Positions 23,779 to 39,398 of a stretch of DNA of 64,000 bases are shown piece after piece. The position numbers were made by a program, and so were the translations under genes. The notes below the pieces were generated by a model, which was given only the letters and a program-made list of their open reading frames with translations, was not told the DNA's origin and did no database searches. Each line of letters opens with the position of its first letter. Position 1 is the first letter of the stretch. The stretch comes from Brasenia schreberi. Its lineage: Eukaryota > Streptophyta > Magnoliopsida > Nymphaeales > Cabombaceae. The DNA lies in NCBI GenBank assembly GCA_036023115.1, contig JAYKKT010000047.1:2292001-2356000 (forward strand), given 5' to 3'.

Positions 23779-25640
23779 TGTTTCGTCTTGGGGGCACCAA
23801 AATCCCCAAAAAACAATCGAACGATGAGAGGGAAAGATGAAATGAACACCGGGACTCTATTCAAAAAGAAGATAGACGGCTAATGCGTCCAAAGAAAGTG
23901 AGAAAACAACGCAAGGAATCGATGAACACGAGGCGAACGCGAAATAATGTTTTCTTCTACGTTTTAGCTTTCCGGTGTTCTAATTAAATGGTGACAATTC
24001 AGGGAAGGAGCCAAATTTGGGGGTGGGTGGGGGGGGTGGAGAGAGAGTTTGTCGGGTACGGGACTCGGAGGAGGAGAAAAAGAAGCACGCAAGAATCGGA
24101 CGCAACGAACGGCCACGCCTCCAGTTTCAGAATTCAATCTCTCAAAATTCCTGATTCGAACTTCACTCTTCGTCTGATTCTTTTCTACTTCAAAACGAAG
24201 AAAGAACTGCCTCATATTAAACCGCAGCTGCTGTTTTCCAACGACAAATGTCTCCGTAATTTTATGTCATTTGATCAACTCGAATATCATTGTATTAAAG
24301 TCTTCTCTAAAGCAATTATTATTCGAAGGTCAGGCGCCGTATCCATTAATGTCTTTGATTCACACTTTATGTAAACCATTTTGTTCGAATTTAGAACAAT
24401 AACTAACCTTTTTCTATACTAGATGGGTAGATTTATGTAAGCCATTTTGTTTAATTTAAAACAATAACTAACCTTTTCCATACCAGGAGGATAGATTAGA
24501 TGAATGAATGAATTCTTTGTTAACTCATATAAAACAGATCATTTCTTTACCATATTTTTATTATTTTTTAAATATTTTTACAATCTAGTTTCTCATTCAT
24601 ATCTTCTTATCAAAACCTTTTAATCATTTTTTTACTTGTTTAAATCATCCTAAACAATTTCTCTCATTTTATCATTTATTGGTGTCATTCAAACTAATAA
24701 CCTTATTATACTTGATCTTAATAACTTTAATATATACTACCTTGTCTGAATTTAAAAATTTAAAGGCTCAAAACGACAGTCTTTTCTCCTTTTCTAGAAG
24801 AAACCCCACTTGGGTCATGCCCTTGTTTCTCATCAAATTAGTGAAATATTAAAATGAGTGATTAGAATATGTGGATCTCTTGAAGGCATATACCGATATG
24901 TCTACATCTTCATTCAAAGCAATCAGTACTATTCGTTAACATTCTCTTTCGTTGTTATTACATCATCAACGAAAAGAGAGACTCGATACATCTACAATTT
25001 ATGTTGAAATTAGGTGCTTTCAGTTCAACCTGTTTTTTTTCTTTTTACCAACGCTTCGTTGGTTCAAAGCAGTTCCGCAGTTCTTATGCAAGGTCTCAAG
25101 TTCAAATCTTGTGAATAAAGAAAACCAAGCATTGAAAGAGCTTTTACTCCCTTAGTTGGCCGACGTGTTCGAACTGGTTTTATTGGTCTCCTTGTGGGCT
25201 TCTAGATACCAGTGGTTTAAACCGCAAGAAAAACTCAAGCCTTCGTCCTCTCTGTCTCTCTCATTGTAATTTGATAGAAAGAGCACAGAGATACGAAGAG
25301 GAGTAAATTGTACTTGATGATCATTTACCTTCACCCAATTGGGTCCTTCCTCTTTCTATGCATTCTTTCCTTCCTCTCTCTCCCTGTAAGGTGAAAGAGA
25401 GAGGGTAAGAAGCCATGGAGCGATGAGCAATGGAGCAATTTTGGGTCGTGAAAAGAGTATACTGGAGGTATTCTATTATGTTTGTCAAGGTTTTTGGATG
25501 TTGCTTTCATGAAACAATGTCACTGCGGGTTATACACGATTGGCATTGATGAGATGGCTGACAGTTTCATGTTCTATTTCACTCTCATATGGGTCATTTT
25601 CACCTTTCCCTGGAAGGTACTACTTTCCTATCTGTCACTC
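23779..25640. other. Region upstream of the HHP gene
   Basis: Promoter and leader of the minus-strand HHP gene are expected in 23779-24250; no clear TATA box was picked. A 64 bp tandem duplication (CCATTTTGTT...ACAATAACTAACCTTTT) lies at about 24367-24496. An RTE scrap follows at 24545, and a SINE-like box B (AAGGTCTCAAGTTCAAATC) at about 25090. No gene recognised. Confidence 0.6.
24545..24710 (-). mobile_element. RTE LINE remnant (3' ORF portion only)
   Basis: The forward strand shows CAATCTAGTTTCTCATTC, then TTATCATTTATTGGTGTCAT and AATAACCTTATTATACTTG. These match, with decay, the antisense 3' ORF region of the other RTE copies (compare 36000-36150). Both ends are missing. Confidence 0.7.
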
Positions 25641-25650
25641 CAGAATATTT

Positions 25651-27000
<1,350 letters not shown>

Positions 27001-27476
27001 TTTGATAGTTACAACTAGAGCTGACAATACAAGGAATTTGTATTTTTTTTTTCTTTTTTCTCCCGAAAGGCAAGCAGGGTTAGGCGGACCTGTTAACCAA
27101 AAGATCGTGCTGAACAAAAAATTAGGGCAACCCTTAAGAGGGATATGAAGGAAAAAACTATGGCAACTCAAAAACCTTATTTTTTGCTCTCAAAATGGAA
27201 AAAGTTTGTATTCTTGTCCATTTATGAAAAGAATTCAAGAAATGGAGATATATTTTGCTTGATCTAGCATGAAAATGATGCTTCATACGACCTGAAACAC
27301 GAAATAGCTCAGAATATAACATTCAAATGGGCAAAATCCGAAAAGTCCGTGTTTGTGTCTATCAACATTATTAAACCAGGTCCAGCTTGAGGTTTAAAAT
27401 ACAAACTCTAAATAACATAAAACAACCGAGAACATGAAATCTATCTCTCTTGGGTTTCAGCATCACGAGGCCTTTA

Positions 27477-27714
27477 GGGTGTGTTTGATTCGTAGTGCTA
27501 TGCTCCCGTACTAAAACTGTAGGCTTAGGCCTGCATGGCCTTGAAACCATGCTTCCATGTTTGTTTCACGAGTGATACTAACGATTGTATTTTCGTGTGA
27601 TATGCTCGTAGCAATGTTGGAGAGGAGGTGTTTAGTTTTTTTTGTGAAGCCCCTATGTAGACACGTCAATAGGGGCTCCTGTGGTACGGCCCAGCCTGAC
27701 CCATATATATATAC

Positions 27715-27772
<58 letters not shown>

Positions 27773-28401
27773 TATTATTATTATGAGTTAATATATAGTT
27801 TATTATTATTATTATTATGTTTATTATTATTATGTTTATTATTATTATTATTATTATGTTTGTGTGTAGTATGTTTATTATTATGTTTGTGTATTATTAT
27901 GTTTATGTATTATTATTATTATGTTATTATTATTATTATTATTGTGTATTATTATTATTATTATTATTATAGTTTTTCCCATTACATGTATATATAGGTT
28001 TTTTAACATGTTTATGACTTGCTGAAGCTTCAAATGTGCCTTAAAATATCTTATATACAATAGATTTTGATTGGGTCTTACACACCCGATCTAATAACCA
28101 ATAGGCTAGCATGCTCAGCCTCGTCGGTCCCCAGGGCCATATGAGCTGGGCCATTCAGCTCTACTTCAAATAAAGTTCAGAATTCTCTGGTCCGGTCTTC
28201 ATTTTTTCAGGACAGACTCGGGATCCATTTTCTCTAGACCGCCTACTTTCTGCTACCAGAGTTTTTTACTTAAATTGGACGTATGAAGCCTCAATTATAT
28301 GCCAACAATGAGCTTGCCATTTTGATACAAAACAAAACTTAGAACTTTGAGCACCAAAAATTAAGGTTTATTTCTCTTGGGACCTTGTATCAAACACACC
28401 C
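27477..28401. mobile_element. Tourist/Harbinger-like MITE (expanded)
   Basis: The terminal inverted repeat GGGTGTGTTTGAT occurs at both ends, flanked by the trinucleotide TTA at 27474-27476 and 28402-28404. TIR sequence and TWA target site fit PIF/Harbinger (Tourist) elements. The internal right part is homologous to the elements at 35348 and 37240. At 925 bp it is large because long TA (27705-27768) and TTA (about 27770-27970) tracts lie inside. Confidence 0.8.
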
Positions 28402-28404
28402 TTA

Positions 28405-30793
28405 GGGTTGTGTGATTAACAGCCTAACCTTGCAGTATTAGAACTACAGGCCCAATTACAATGGCTCACCATTACGGGTGGGCTGCTTTTTGCATGAAAA
28501 GGGAAGGCCATAGGTATCATTTATGAAGCAAAATGTGCAACCCATGTATGATGTGCACGTTGGCTGGGACTACAGTCCCTAGGTCTGAGCCACTGAATCA
28601 AACAGTCCCTCAATGATGGTGGGACATGCAGACCCAGCGGTAAAGGCACAAGGCAAATACTGGCACTGTCTGTGGTCCAACAAAAGAGACAACACAGAAA
28701 CATTATACAAGCCCCACCCAAGAACCCGTGTCGTCCTCCCCACAAAATGACACGAAACTGAGGCATATGCAGGTTGAATTCGTTTGACACAAACATGACA
28801 CAACCTGAAACATGTAATTGGTGGCAATGAAAGACATGCACTAAACTGATATGAACCTGCCCTGAAAGATTTAATGTCCACACGGTGACGTGATAAAGTT
28901 TGGGTGCTGTTCAGGTGACTTCTCCCGCAGCTGCTCGAACTTATATCGAAGCGACACGGTCCTGACATGATCCAAAACACAAAACCGTAGCCGCTACTGA
29001 CACAATTCGATTCAAACACGAACCCGCAGATCCACAAAATCCTGGATCACTTATCACCATAAACTTACGCAGCTCCGGGAGCACGTCTGCTGTTGCCTAA
29101 CATGGTTCATTTAGCCTGCAACGGCCGGACAGCCACCCCCGAAATTCCGACCGTTGGAGAGAGAAAATCAAAAGGGTAAGCAAGTAGACAAGCATTTATT
29201 TATTCTCTAAAAAAAACATTATTCTTCCCCCTCCAAAGAAAAGGAGACAGGCATTTGACACGGCAGGGTGAGCATCTGCGGTACAACCTAAATCACAGAC
29301 CACGCGAGCTAAAAGGAAAACGATTAGAGAGAAAGAGAGAAGGACCAGCTGATTTCCTTGCTTTGACCAGTGAACACTACCCTGAAAAAGGAAAACTGCA
29401 CCAAGATTCCTGTCAGACCACGCCCATCACGCCCCCCCCCCCCTTGCTCTGTGCTCTCTCTCAGCATTAGCTTGCCTCTACAATAGTTGTTAATTGTGGG
29501 TCTTCTTCCATACAAAAACGCAGGATACCACTAGAAAAAGGGTGATTACTGAAAAAAAATTGCGGTGCTTAAGGTGAATAAGGCTCTGAAAAGAAATGAT
29601 GATTCTTCGTTGAAATGGTATTTTGTTTTGAAGCCATATAATATGAAGTAGAATTCAACGATAGAGATGCCAACAGAATAAGTGATGAATTCATGAGGGA
29701 GATTCTCTCCCAACATAGCAACTATTGATCATGGGCACAACCCCATGTATAGAGGGCAATCCTCATGCATTACTTATGCGTAAAAATAGCATCTCTTTGC
29801 TTAATCATCCATTAATTTGTTCCACTGTCACCTACACATCATATTTCGTTACAATGGGCACGCTGAGGTCAGGTATGCATACCCCGGGTATCGAAATCGG
29901 GACCTTCATCTTCTGAGTCGAGTCCTCGCGAGGTGAACTAACGCTCTGAATGCCAGTCACACTGTGACTATTGAAGTTGCTTTGAGAGTCTTCTGTTAAG
30001 AAGTAAGATGGGAGCAAGTAGTATTATTGAATTGCTGATGCATAAGATGACTCTTTTTAGTTCTTGCCCTTTTTACTTCAGAGTTTTGATAAGATCATGT
30101 GCTCTTCATGATAAAAAAAATAGACCCATTACAAAAATTTAATAAAGTTCTACGTTGACTGTGGACTGTCTAAATAATTTTCCTCGTTTATGTAGACTCT
30201 GAGTCTATGGAAGAGTGAATCCTCATATATGCATGCAGAGTTGGAGTAACTATTGCTAGTTGTTACTGTTACTGTTTGATGGAAGCTTACTTTGAGACGA
30301 TAGTCAGAAATGTTTCTTGTAATGTTCCCCATAACAAACATGGTTGGCAGCCTTGTGGTGGTAATGAGGCAAAGCCAAAGCATACTTGCAATGCAGCTAG
30401 TCTTTTGATACAAATGGGGTGGGCGCTTCCACCAAGAAAGATGAAATCCTCATCTTTTCTGGGTGGGTTCGCTTTTCTACGTTTTAAATGCATTCTTTAT
30501 TTCATAATTTCCAGACAGTATCCCCCTCTTTGGAATTTCTTCTCCCCCAAAAGCTGGATACCGAACAAAAGTATCTCAATTATTCAATCCATAAAGGAGT
30601 TACCCTTAAGGCCCACACGCGCGCGCACTCACACACCCAGCCCCCCACATACACATACATACAGAGAGAGAGAGCAGAATATACATTTTCACTATACAAA
30701 GATGACACTCATCAGCAACTAAAAGGAAAAAGAACTGCAAATGGTGAAACATGCATTATAACTCAATATGCAATAGGGAAAGAAAGAATAGCT
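28405..30793. other. Intergenic region downstream of the NIK-type kinase gene
   Basis: No gene recognised. It includes a stretch rich in ACACGA-like strings (28560-28990), a C10 run near 29434, a SINE-like copy on the minus strand (about 29880-29960, GGTCCCGATTTCGATACCC) and CA/GA-rich sequence at 30620-30675. Sequence just left of 30794 is presumably kinase 3' untranslated region. Confidence 0.55.
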
Positions 30794-32536
30794 TCATCGG
30801 GGACCGGAGAGCTCCATGGATTGAGTATCAAGAGCATCTCCACGGCCATCACCTTCATGATCATCAGCCATCATCATCATTTTGTCATCGTTGGAATTTG
30901 AGCTCGTTACCTTCTTGTTGCCACCCTTCTTCCTGGCATTGAAATCCAGCGTTTGGTTGCTGCCATTGTAGATATTGTTGCCGTTGGTGTCACTGTTGTT
31001 GTGGGAAGCTTCCCATTTATGAGCAAGCCCGTCTCCTTCCAACATCTTAACGACTTCAGACATCTTAGGCCGATTGACTGGCAAGTATTGCGTGCAAAGC
31101 AGGGCTACCTGAACTATCTCACTAACCTCAATCCTGTCGTAGTTTCCCTTCAAATCCTTGTCAACTAATAAATCAAGCTTCTTCTCCTGGTGCATTCTCC
31201 TGACCTACAACACATTTTCAAACAAATCGATCAGCACCATAGACATGGACCCATTTCCATGACTAAACCAACTTGGGCCTAGTTTGTCTTCCACCCCTGT
31301 GTGGTTCAAACTTTTGGCATGTTTCTCCGACTAGAGGACAAGAAGGATGGAAGGGACAGGAAGACTCCACAATCACAAACTTTTCTATCTGATCACTAAA
31401 ACCGGTTTGTTGATTATGCTCAATGGAGGTATTCTCCATACCCCTACATAAAGAGATGCATGGTTCCAAAATGAATGAAGCCAGTAAGGAGTGAAGACCA
31501 ATGATAAATGACACTCACAAGAAGAGTATCTTTTCTTTTTAAGCAACGACAAGAATAAGGACTGTGAAAGGTATTCGTGTCATTTAATGAAGAGGTTTTG
31601 TCCATTAATTTGCTAGTAGACAGAAGAAAAGCATAGATAGCAAAAACGATAAGGAAAGGACAGCAAATTTGAAATTCATACCCAGTCTAGCATTGCTCCC
31701 TTTTGATTAGCTGCTTTGTTACCAAAATCAAGAGCTGTTCGACCCGTAATGAGTTCTAAGAGCAGAATTCCAAACCCAAAAACATCAGTTTTCTCAGAAG
31801 ATTGCCCGGTAGAAAGGTACTCTGGAGCAATATGACCCACTGTTCCCCTAACAGCCGTTGTGACGTGTGAATCAGTATGATCCATGAGCTTTGCTAGACC
31901 AAAATCACCAACAATTGCTTCACAGTAATCATCAAGAAGGATGTTGGCTGCCTTGACGTCCCGATGAATAATCTTTGGGTCACATTGCTCATGCAGATAC
32001 ACAAGCCCTCTAGCTGCTCCAAGTGCAATTCTCTTCCTCATGTTCCAATCAAGAGTTGGTTTTGCTGTCCACAGAAATGAAACCACATTAATACCATGTA
32101 CAAAAGAATTTGACGGGTTAGAGTGCCTGAATACAAGTGAGAAACCTCAGGCACTCAAAGCTTCATAGTTTCTTTGTCCATTCAGCGAGTTCTGCAGATA
32201 TCTTTTGATTTGCAAAAAAACATAGGCAAGTGTAAATAGCATTTAAACATCTGAAACTAATGCACCTGTATTTGCTCGTTTCTTAGATTTATTTCCTATA
32301 CCTTGTACACCTTGTTTGCAATGCATATAAAGTTCAACCATTATCAGACCTATATCTCAACCCACAGCAGGTAAATTTTAATAAAGGCCACTGGGATTGA
32401 AGAGGACATAACTTCGACTGAAGATGTTACTTTTTATTCTATATCCCTTAGTAGAATTGCGACTTGTTAATATCCTTCTGCTTGGAAAAAACTTATGAGT
32501 TTTCAAGTAAAATGAAATGCAGAAGCATCAATAACA

Positions 32537-32601
<65 letters not shown>

Positions 32602-34639
32602 CCCCTGAGCCTGGATGCAACACTGCCGTTGGACATAAAAGGGTAGATCAGGAGTCTTTCGGAAGGGGTAATGCAGAATCCAAGCAGCCTCAAGAGATTT
32701 CTGTGAACAGCCAAACTGATCATCTCAATCTCCGTCTGGAACTGTGTCTCTCCACTGTTGCTACAGTCCTTGAGTCTCTTGACCGCTACCACCGTCCTAT
32801 CCTGCAAATACCCTTTGTAGACATTTCCAAACCCACCCTTCCCCAATATTCTCTTGCTGCTGAAGTTGTCAGTTGCTATCTGAAGCTCTCTGAAACTAAA
32901 CCTCTTGAGATTCCCCAAGCACAGCATTTCCTCATCATGATGATGGTCTGGTTCAAAATTCCACCAAAACATGAACACCTAATAGCTTGCTTTTCATGTG
33001 AATTCAAATTAGTAAAGTAAGAAAAGACCAACCATAATCATCTTGGATCATTTGCTTGTTTTGCTTCTTTTTCCACCAAACTACAAAAGCTAAAATGGGG
33101 AGGGTGCCCAATGTGCAGCCAAAGGCTACTCCGAATGCAGCTGCTACTCTATGGCTTTTTGATTTCCCTAAAATGAGAAGCAGATCAAAAGTTGACAAAG
33201 AAGCCAACACTTGAATACCCAAACTCTAAATTGGAAGTTCATGAATTGCAAATAAACAAATAAAATCATTAGAAAGAAAAGACGGCTTGAAGTAAACTGA
33301 ATAGAGACAAATTTACCCTGTGACGCATTTGGAGAAGAAAGCGCAGATGCTGATGGACTGGTTACAGAACAAGCTTGTGTTGAACCGCTCCCACATATCA
33401 AAAGATTACCTTGAATACTGTCGTGCAAAAGAAAAACACAACACATAAAGAACACCAGCAATCTCCAAACAAAGACAGAAAAATGTCACAGCACCCTTAC
33501 TTGAACGTTCTAGCAGGAACTTTCGGTACAGGTCCACTCAAATTGTTGAAAGATAAGTCCCTGTTCCATCATAACAGATAAACAAATTCATCGCATTAAC
33601 TAAGAACTGCCTGCTCATGTTTTAGGACTTCAGATCCTCAGTGAAACAGAAAAGAGGTGACACTTACAAGAAAATGAGTTGTGGGATTTTAGCAAGAGAA
33701 ACAGGAAAACCACCAGTAAAACTGTTATTGTTTAGCTTCCTGTGTCATGTTAAAGCATAAACACATTATGGACTTTATGAAAAATAAAAGTTATAACGCT
33801 AGAGGGAGAAAAAGAGAAGTGCGAGAACCTAAAAGGTAAAGGTGAGAACTCACATAAAATGAAGACTAGTGAGCTGACCAAGGCTATCAGGGAGAGGGCC
33901 AGAAAATTTATTATTAGAAAGATCAAGAGCTCTCAACTTTGGAAGCTGCCCAAGCTCTGCAGGTACCTCTCCATAGATATCATTGTTTTGAAGGGAACTG
34001 TTCGCATCCAATGCAAAATGTTTCACTAACAAATGACTCAAACAGTTAATGGAATCAACCTAAAGAGGCAGACACACATTCTTACAGTTGCTCGAGATTG
34101 GTGAGATTTCCAATTGCTGCAGATAGCGTACCAGACAGTCTCTGCTCCGCTGCTACTCTAGAACAACGAAACAGGAAACAAGAATTACAATAAAAGAAAA
34201 TTGAATTTCTTTTATGATGGTGCATTAGAAATCAAAAAGAAAGCAGGGGACGGAAGAAAAACTTACAACCCGGTAACCCGATTCTCTGGGGAGCAAGTAA
34301 TGAATGTCCAACTGCAAGGATCGACCGAGTCTGCATCCCAATTACCTAAAACTTGGTGCGGATCAAGCAGTGCTCCACGAATGGCCGTTAATGCTACCAC
34401 TATAATCGTATGGCAGAACAGCAGATTAAAATGACATAAACACATAGATGGAAAGATACCAACTTCAGTTTTTCTCATGAAAACAATGGAAACCATGAGG
34501 GAGAGAACTATATACCTTCTTGGTTGAGGGGCTCAGAGGAGAGAGTAGGAATTGGACAAGAGAGGAGGAAGAAGGAGAAGAAGAGAGAGGGGAGGAACTT
34601 GAAGAGCATAGGAGTTGATGAAGCAGAGGAAGTAGTCAT
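30794..34639 (-). CDS. NIK: LRR receptor-like kinase, NSP-interacting kinase (NIK) type
   Basis: Eleven coding exons: 34639-34516, 34399-34267, 34157-34086, 33997-33854, 33739-33668, 33560-33501, 33417-33317, 33167-33033, 32947-32603, 32064-31682, 31204-30794. They total 1980 bases (659 residues) with consistent phases; the 72/144/72 base LRR exons are typical of LRR subfamily II. Signal peptide 1-35. LRR cap with [11 protein letters not shown], then about five LRRs to residue ~200. A Ser-rich spacer follows, then a membrane helix about 243-268. The kinase has G-loop GKGGFG from Gly316, Lys337, HRD 429-431, DFG 449-451, activation loop TTAVRGT 464-470 and APE 475-477, so it is a complete RD kinase. 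The C-terminus ends in the NIK hallmark [12 protein letters not shown] proteins act at the plasma membrane in immune and growth signalling. The Asn/Met-rich tail (with MMMM) is longer than I expect. Confidence 0.96.
32541..32600. repeat. (CA)n(GA)n compound microsatellite at a NIK splice donor
   Basis: On the minus strand the exon 9 donor GGG|GTTTCT is followed at once by CTCTCT and then GTGTGT repeats. The exon-intron border is at 32603/32602. Confidence 0.9.
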
Positions 34640-35346
34640 GTGCCGTTGACTGGAGAGAGAGAGAGAGGGGGGGATGGAAGAATGGAACAGGATGAGTTAT
34701 AAATGAAGGGTGTTACTCAGCACGAGAGAGAGAGAGAGGTCGCAGCTTAAGAATTGAGATGATGAGCTGCGAACAAGGAGCATCCGAGAGAAAACAAAGG
34801 AACGTTCGCTTCTCTAACCAAAACCTACTTTTATTCGAATTCTCACCCGACCAAATTCTTTTGCACAAAAATTGAGAGCTCCATCCACTTGATGTGCGCG
34901 TGCGCTCACACACATAGGCACACGATTTTCATCTTTCCAAAAAGAGAATGGAGCACAGAACTTAGGGGTCTCGAGTGGATCGGGTTTCTCTCAAAACCAA
35001 CCCGTACAAAAACTGTTAAGGTGTGGGTATGATAACAGAACCGGTCCATCATCAATCCAGAGTAGACCTACAAAATCTATATAAGAAACGAAGTACTTAG
35101 CATGGTTTACGAAAAATTATACCCAACCCAATAAATGTTATTGACCAGGGCAAGGTTATAATCACAAAAATTTCCTTGAAAATAACGTTATTTTTTAGGT
35201 ATGCTTTACATTTCATAAAGAACCAGGGCAAGGTTTCATGGTTGACACAATAGGACTCATATTTGGATATGATACTAACATACTAAAGTGGATCCAGACC
35301 TAAAATTGACAGGATTCAGACCACACCTGATCTGTTGATGCCCCTA
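34640..35346. other. Upstream region of the NIK-type gene
   Basis: Contains GA-rich runs (CT on the sense strand) at about 34650-34670 and 34721-34738, typical of plant leaders. No clear TATA box was chosen, and no other gene was seen. Confidence 0.5.
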
Positions 35347-35347
35347 A

Positions 35348-35581
35348 GGGTGTGTATGATTCGTGGAGACAACCCTACGAGAAAATGAGGTGTTTGGTTA
35401 TCGTGTAAATCCCTTAGATCCAATTCCTTTGGCCCACCTTTCCCTATTGCTAAAGTTCTTAACCCAAATTGGACCTATGGGACCATAATTCCATGCCAGC
35501 AATTGGTTTGAATGGAGCTCGGAATTTCAAGCACCAAAAATCAAGATCTAGATCCCTTAAAACCTTATAGCAAACAAACCC
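35348..35581. mobile_element. Tourist/Harbinger-like MITE
   Basis: Left end GGGTGTGTATGATTCG, right end (reverse) GGGTTTGTTTGCTATAAGG, flanked by TAA at 35345-35347 and 35582-35584. The body is homologous to the elements at 27477 and 37240 (shared string CAAATTGGACCTATG or a close variant). Confidence 0.85.
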
Positions 35582-35823
35582 TAATGAAAAGATATGGTTC
35601 TTTTTTTTCTTTAACAAGGAGGTTGAAGCGAGATGCATGCCTTGAGTATCAAACTTATGACCTTCAATTATCTTAATATGTTTGTATGTATGCGCGAATA
35701 AACATTCAAAGCACAAGAGATATATTTTTCTTAATCAAGCCATTTCATCTAGAGCTGGCCTTATTGATGTTTTTTCTCTATGTAGACCACTATTAGCTAA
35801 ATATGCATGGCCTTCAGGTGCAC

Positions 35824-36300
35824 AACAACAACAACAACTAAGCCTTTTCCCCTACTAGACAAGGTCGGCTACACATATTCTTTGTTTCCACAAAGCCCTA
35901 TCATGTGCCATGTTAGCAGTTAACTCACAATAAGCAGATCATTCTTTATTGTTTCTTTCCAACACTTTTGTTGTCATCCTCTACCTCTTTTAATACTTTC
36001 AAAATCTAGTTTTTCATATCTTCTTACACGCTCTTCTTTTGATCTTCTTTTTATATGTCCAATCCATCTTAAACGATATTCTGTCATTTTATCCTCTATT
36101 GGTGTCACTCCTAATTTGTTTCTAATAACCTCATTATGTATACGGTCTTTTCTTTTATGACAATTTATCCATCTCAACATCTTCATTTCTGTCGCAGATA
36201 TCTTTTGTACATGATGATTAATTGTCCAACACTCTTAACCATAAAACATGACAGGTCTAATTGATGCTCTATAATTTTTATCTTTTAACTTTAATGGCAA
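35824..36300 (-). mobile_element. 5'-truncated RTE LINE copy
   Basis: The minus strand reads the last ~480 bases of the [41 protein letters not shown], and the tail at the left edge seen as CAACAACAACAAC. It is flanked by TTCAGGTGCAC (35813-35823) and TTCAAGTGCAC (36301-36311), an 11 bp target duplication with one change. Confidence 0.92.
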
Positions 36301-36830
36301 TTCAAGTGCACTATTGTTGAAAAATAACCAACACTTAGATGCTTTATCAAGAAAATATTGAAATGTAATGCTTTGTATTAGATTGGGAAGCGATGCATGA
36401 TAAGGCTTTAACTTGGCTTTTGTAGTGGGAGCGCCGTCATCACCGAGACTTAGAGAACCTGTTTGTGTCACGAGGATTCTCGTCGTGGGACTTGGTGGAA
36501 CTTTGTGTCCCAAACCCTGTGAAGTAATGAATATGGTTGCATGACGTTACTAGTTCCCCGTTATCTAATTTGGAACTTTTGGAACCCTGTGAATCAATTA
36601 TTTTCTGGGAGTATGGGTTCTGAGTTGTTCTGTCACCACAAGTACCGGTTCCACTTGTTGGTGCATAAGGCTCCATATTCATATCTTAACAACTGACTGG
36701 TTGGGGACCTGGAACTCAAAGACACATTAAGAGAGGTTGACAGGCTGTTCAATTAGGCTAACTCATTCTTCCATAAATTAAATTTTCATTGCTTTTATCA
36801 ACCTCTAAAGGTTTTCTTAAGGCAAATGCT
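36301..36830. other. Intergenic stretch right of the RTE copy
   Basis: No gene or named repeat recognised. A short minus-strand ORF at 36440-36682 has no similarity I know. Confidence 0.5.
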
Positions 36831-36834
36831 TGAG

Positions 36835-37222
36835 ACTAAACATGGCTGGTTATTGGTAAACCAAAACCGACGGTTCCAAACCACCAGTTTCAGTTTTTCT
36901 AGAATCATAACCAGACCAATTTCGGTTCAAAACAATTTGTTCCAGTTTGGGTCCAACACCACCCAAAACTGGAAAAAAATCATCAAAAGAGTTTGAAATT
37001 AAAGAAAAATAATAAAAAAATGGAGGCGGCGGTTCATAACAACCGGTTCCGGTTTAGGATTCGGATTCAGGAAAGGTGAAATTGAAACAAAACTAGAACC
37101 ATACTGGATGACCTCCGGTTTTCGGTTTGGTTTGACTGGTTTTGGTTCCAACTAATTTGTGATCCGATTCAATTCTAATTGAAACTGCCAGGCCAATTTC
37201 AAATCAGTCATGTCTACTTACA
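36835..37222. mobile_element. GGTT/AACC-rich MITE-like element
   Basis: The left border TAAACATGGCTGGTTATTGG and the reverse of the right border, TAGACATGACTGATTTG, are imperfect inverted repeats. The interior is packed with GGTTCCGGTT-like strings. It resembles the element at about 61932-62282. The flanking 8-mers (CTTGAGAC and CTTACAAC) match only in part. Confidence 0.55.
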
Positions 37223-37234
37223 ACAATTAATACA

Positions 37235-37455
37235 TGAGAGAGAAGAAGGTGCTTGGGTTTTCGTGTGAAGTCCTTGGGTCCAGTTCATATGGTCCACCTC
37301 TACCTTAGTGCCAATGTTTTTTACTCAAACTCTTCTAAGGAGCCACAACTCTAAACCAATGATGGGTTCTGCATTTGATGTAGAACAAAACTTAAAATTA
37401 CGAGGATTAAAATTAAGGTTCGGTTCTCTTGAAACCTTGTACAAAGAACACACCC
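37235..37455. mobile_element. Tourist-like MITE, left end missing
   Basis: The right end AAAGAACACACCC is followed by TAA. The body matches the elements at 27477 and 35348 (GTGCTTGGGTTTTCGTGTGA, then the conserved right third). The left inverted repeat is replaced by other sequence next to the preceding element. Confidence 0.7.
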
Positions 37456-39380
<1,925 letters not shown>

Positions 39381-39398
39381 ATATAATGCATATAATAT

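Noticed and set aside
27557..27997. 146-codon ORF with Tyr/Leu runs
   Set aside because: Formed by TA and TTA repeats inside a Tourist-like element.
28521..29037. Minus-strand ORFs of 120 and 152 codons with Cys-rich stretches, considered as secreted peptides
   Set aside because: Overlapping frames within a repeat-like stretch rich in ACACGA words; no signal peptide pattern or conserved cysteine spacing.
30794..34639. SERK-type co-receptor
   Set aside because: The ectodomain is LRR-II, but the C-terminal MELSGPR-type end and the HHH-E juxtamembrane segment are of NIK type, and the Ser-Pro-Pro hinge of SERKs is absent.
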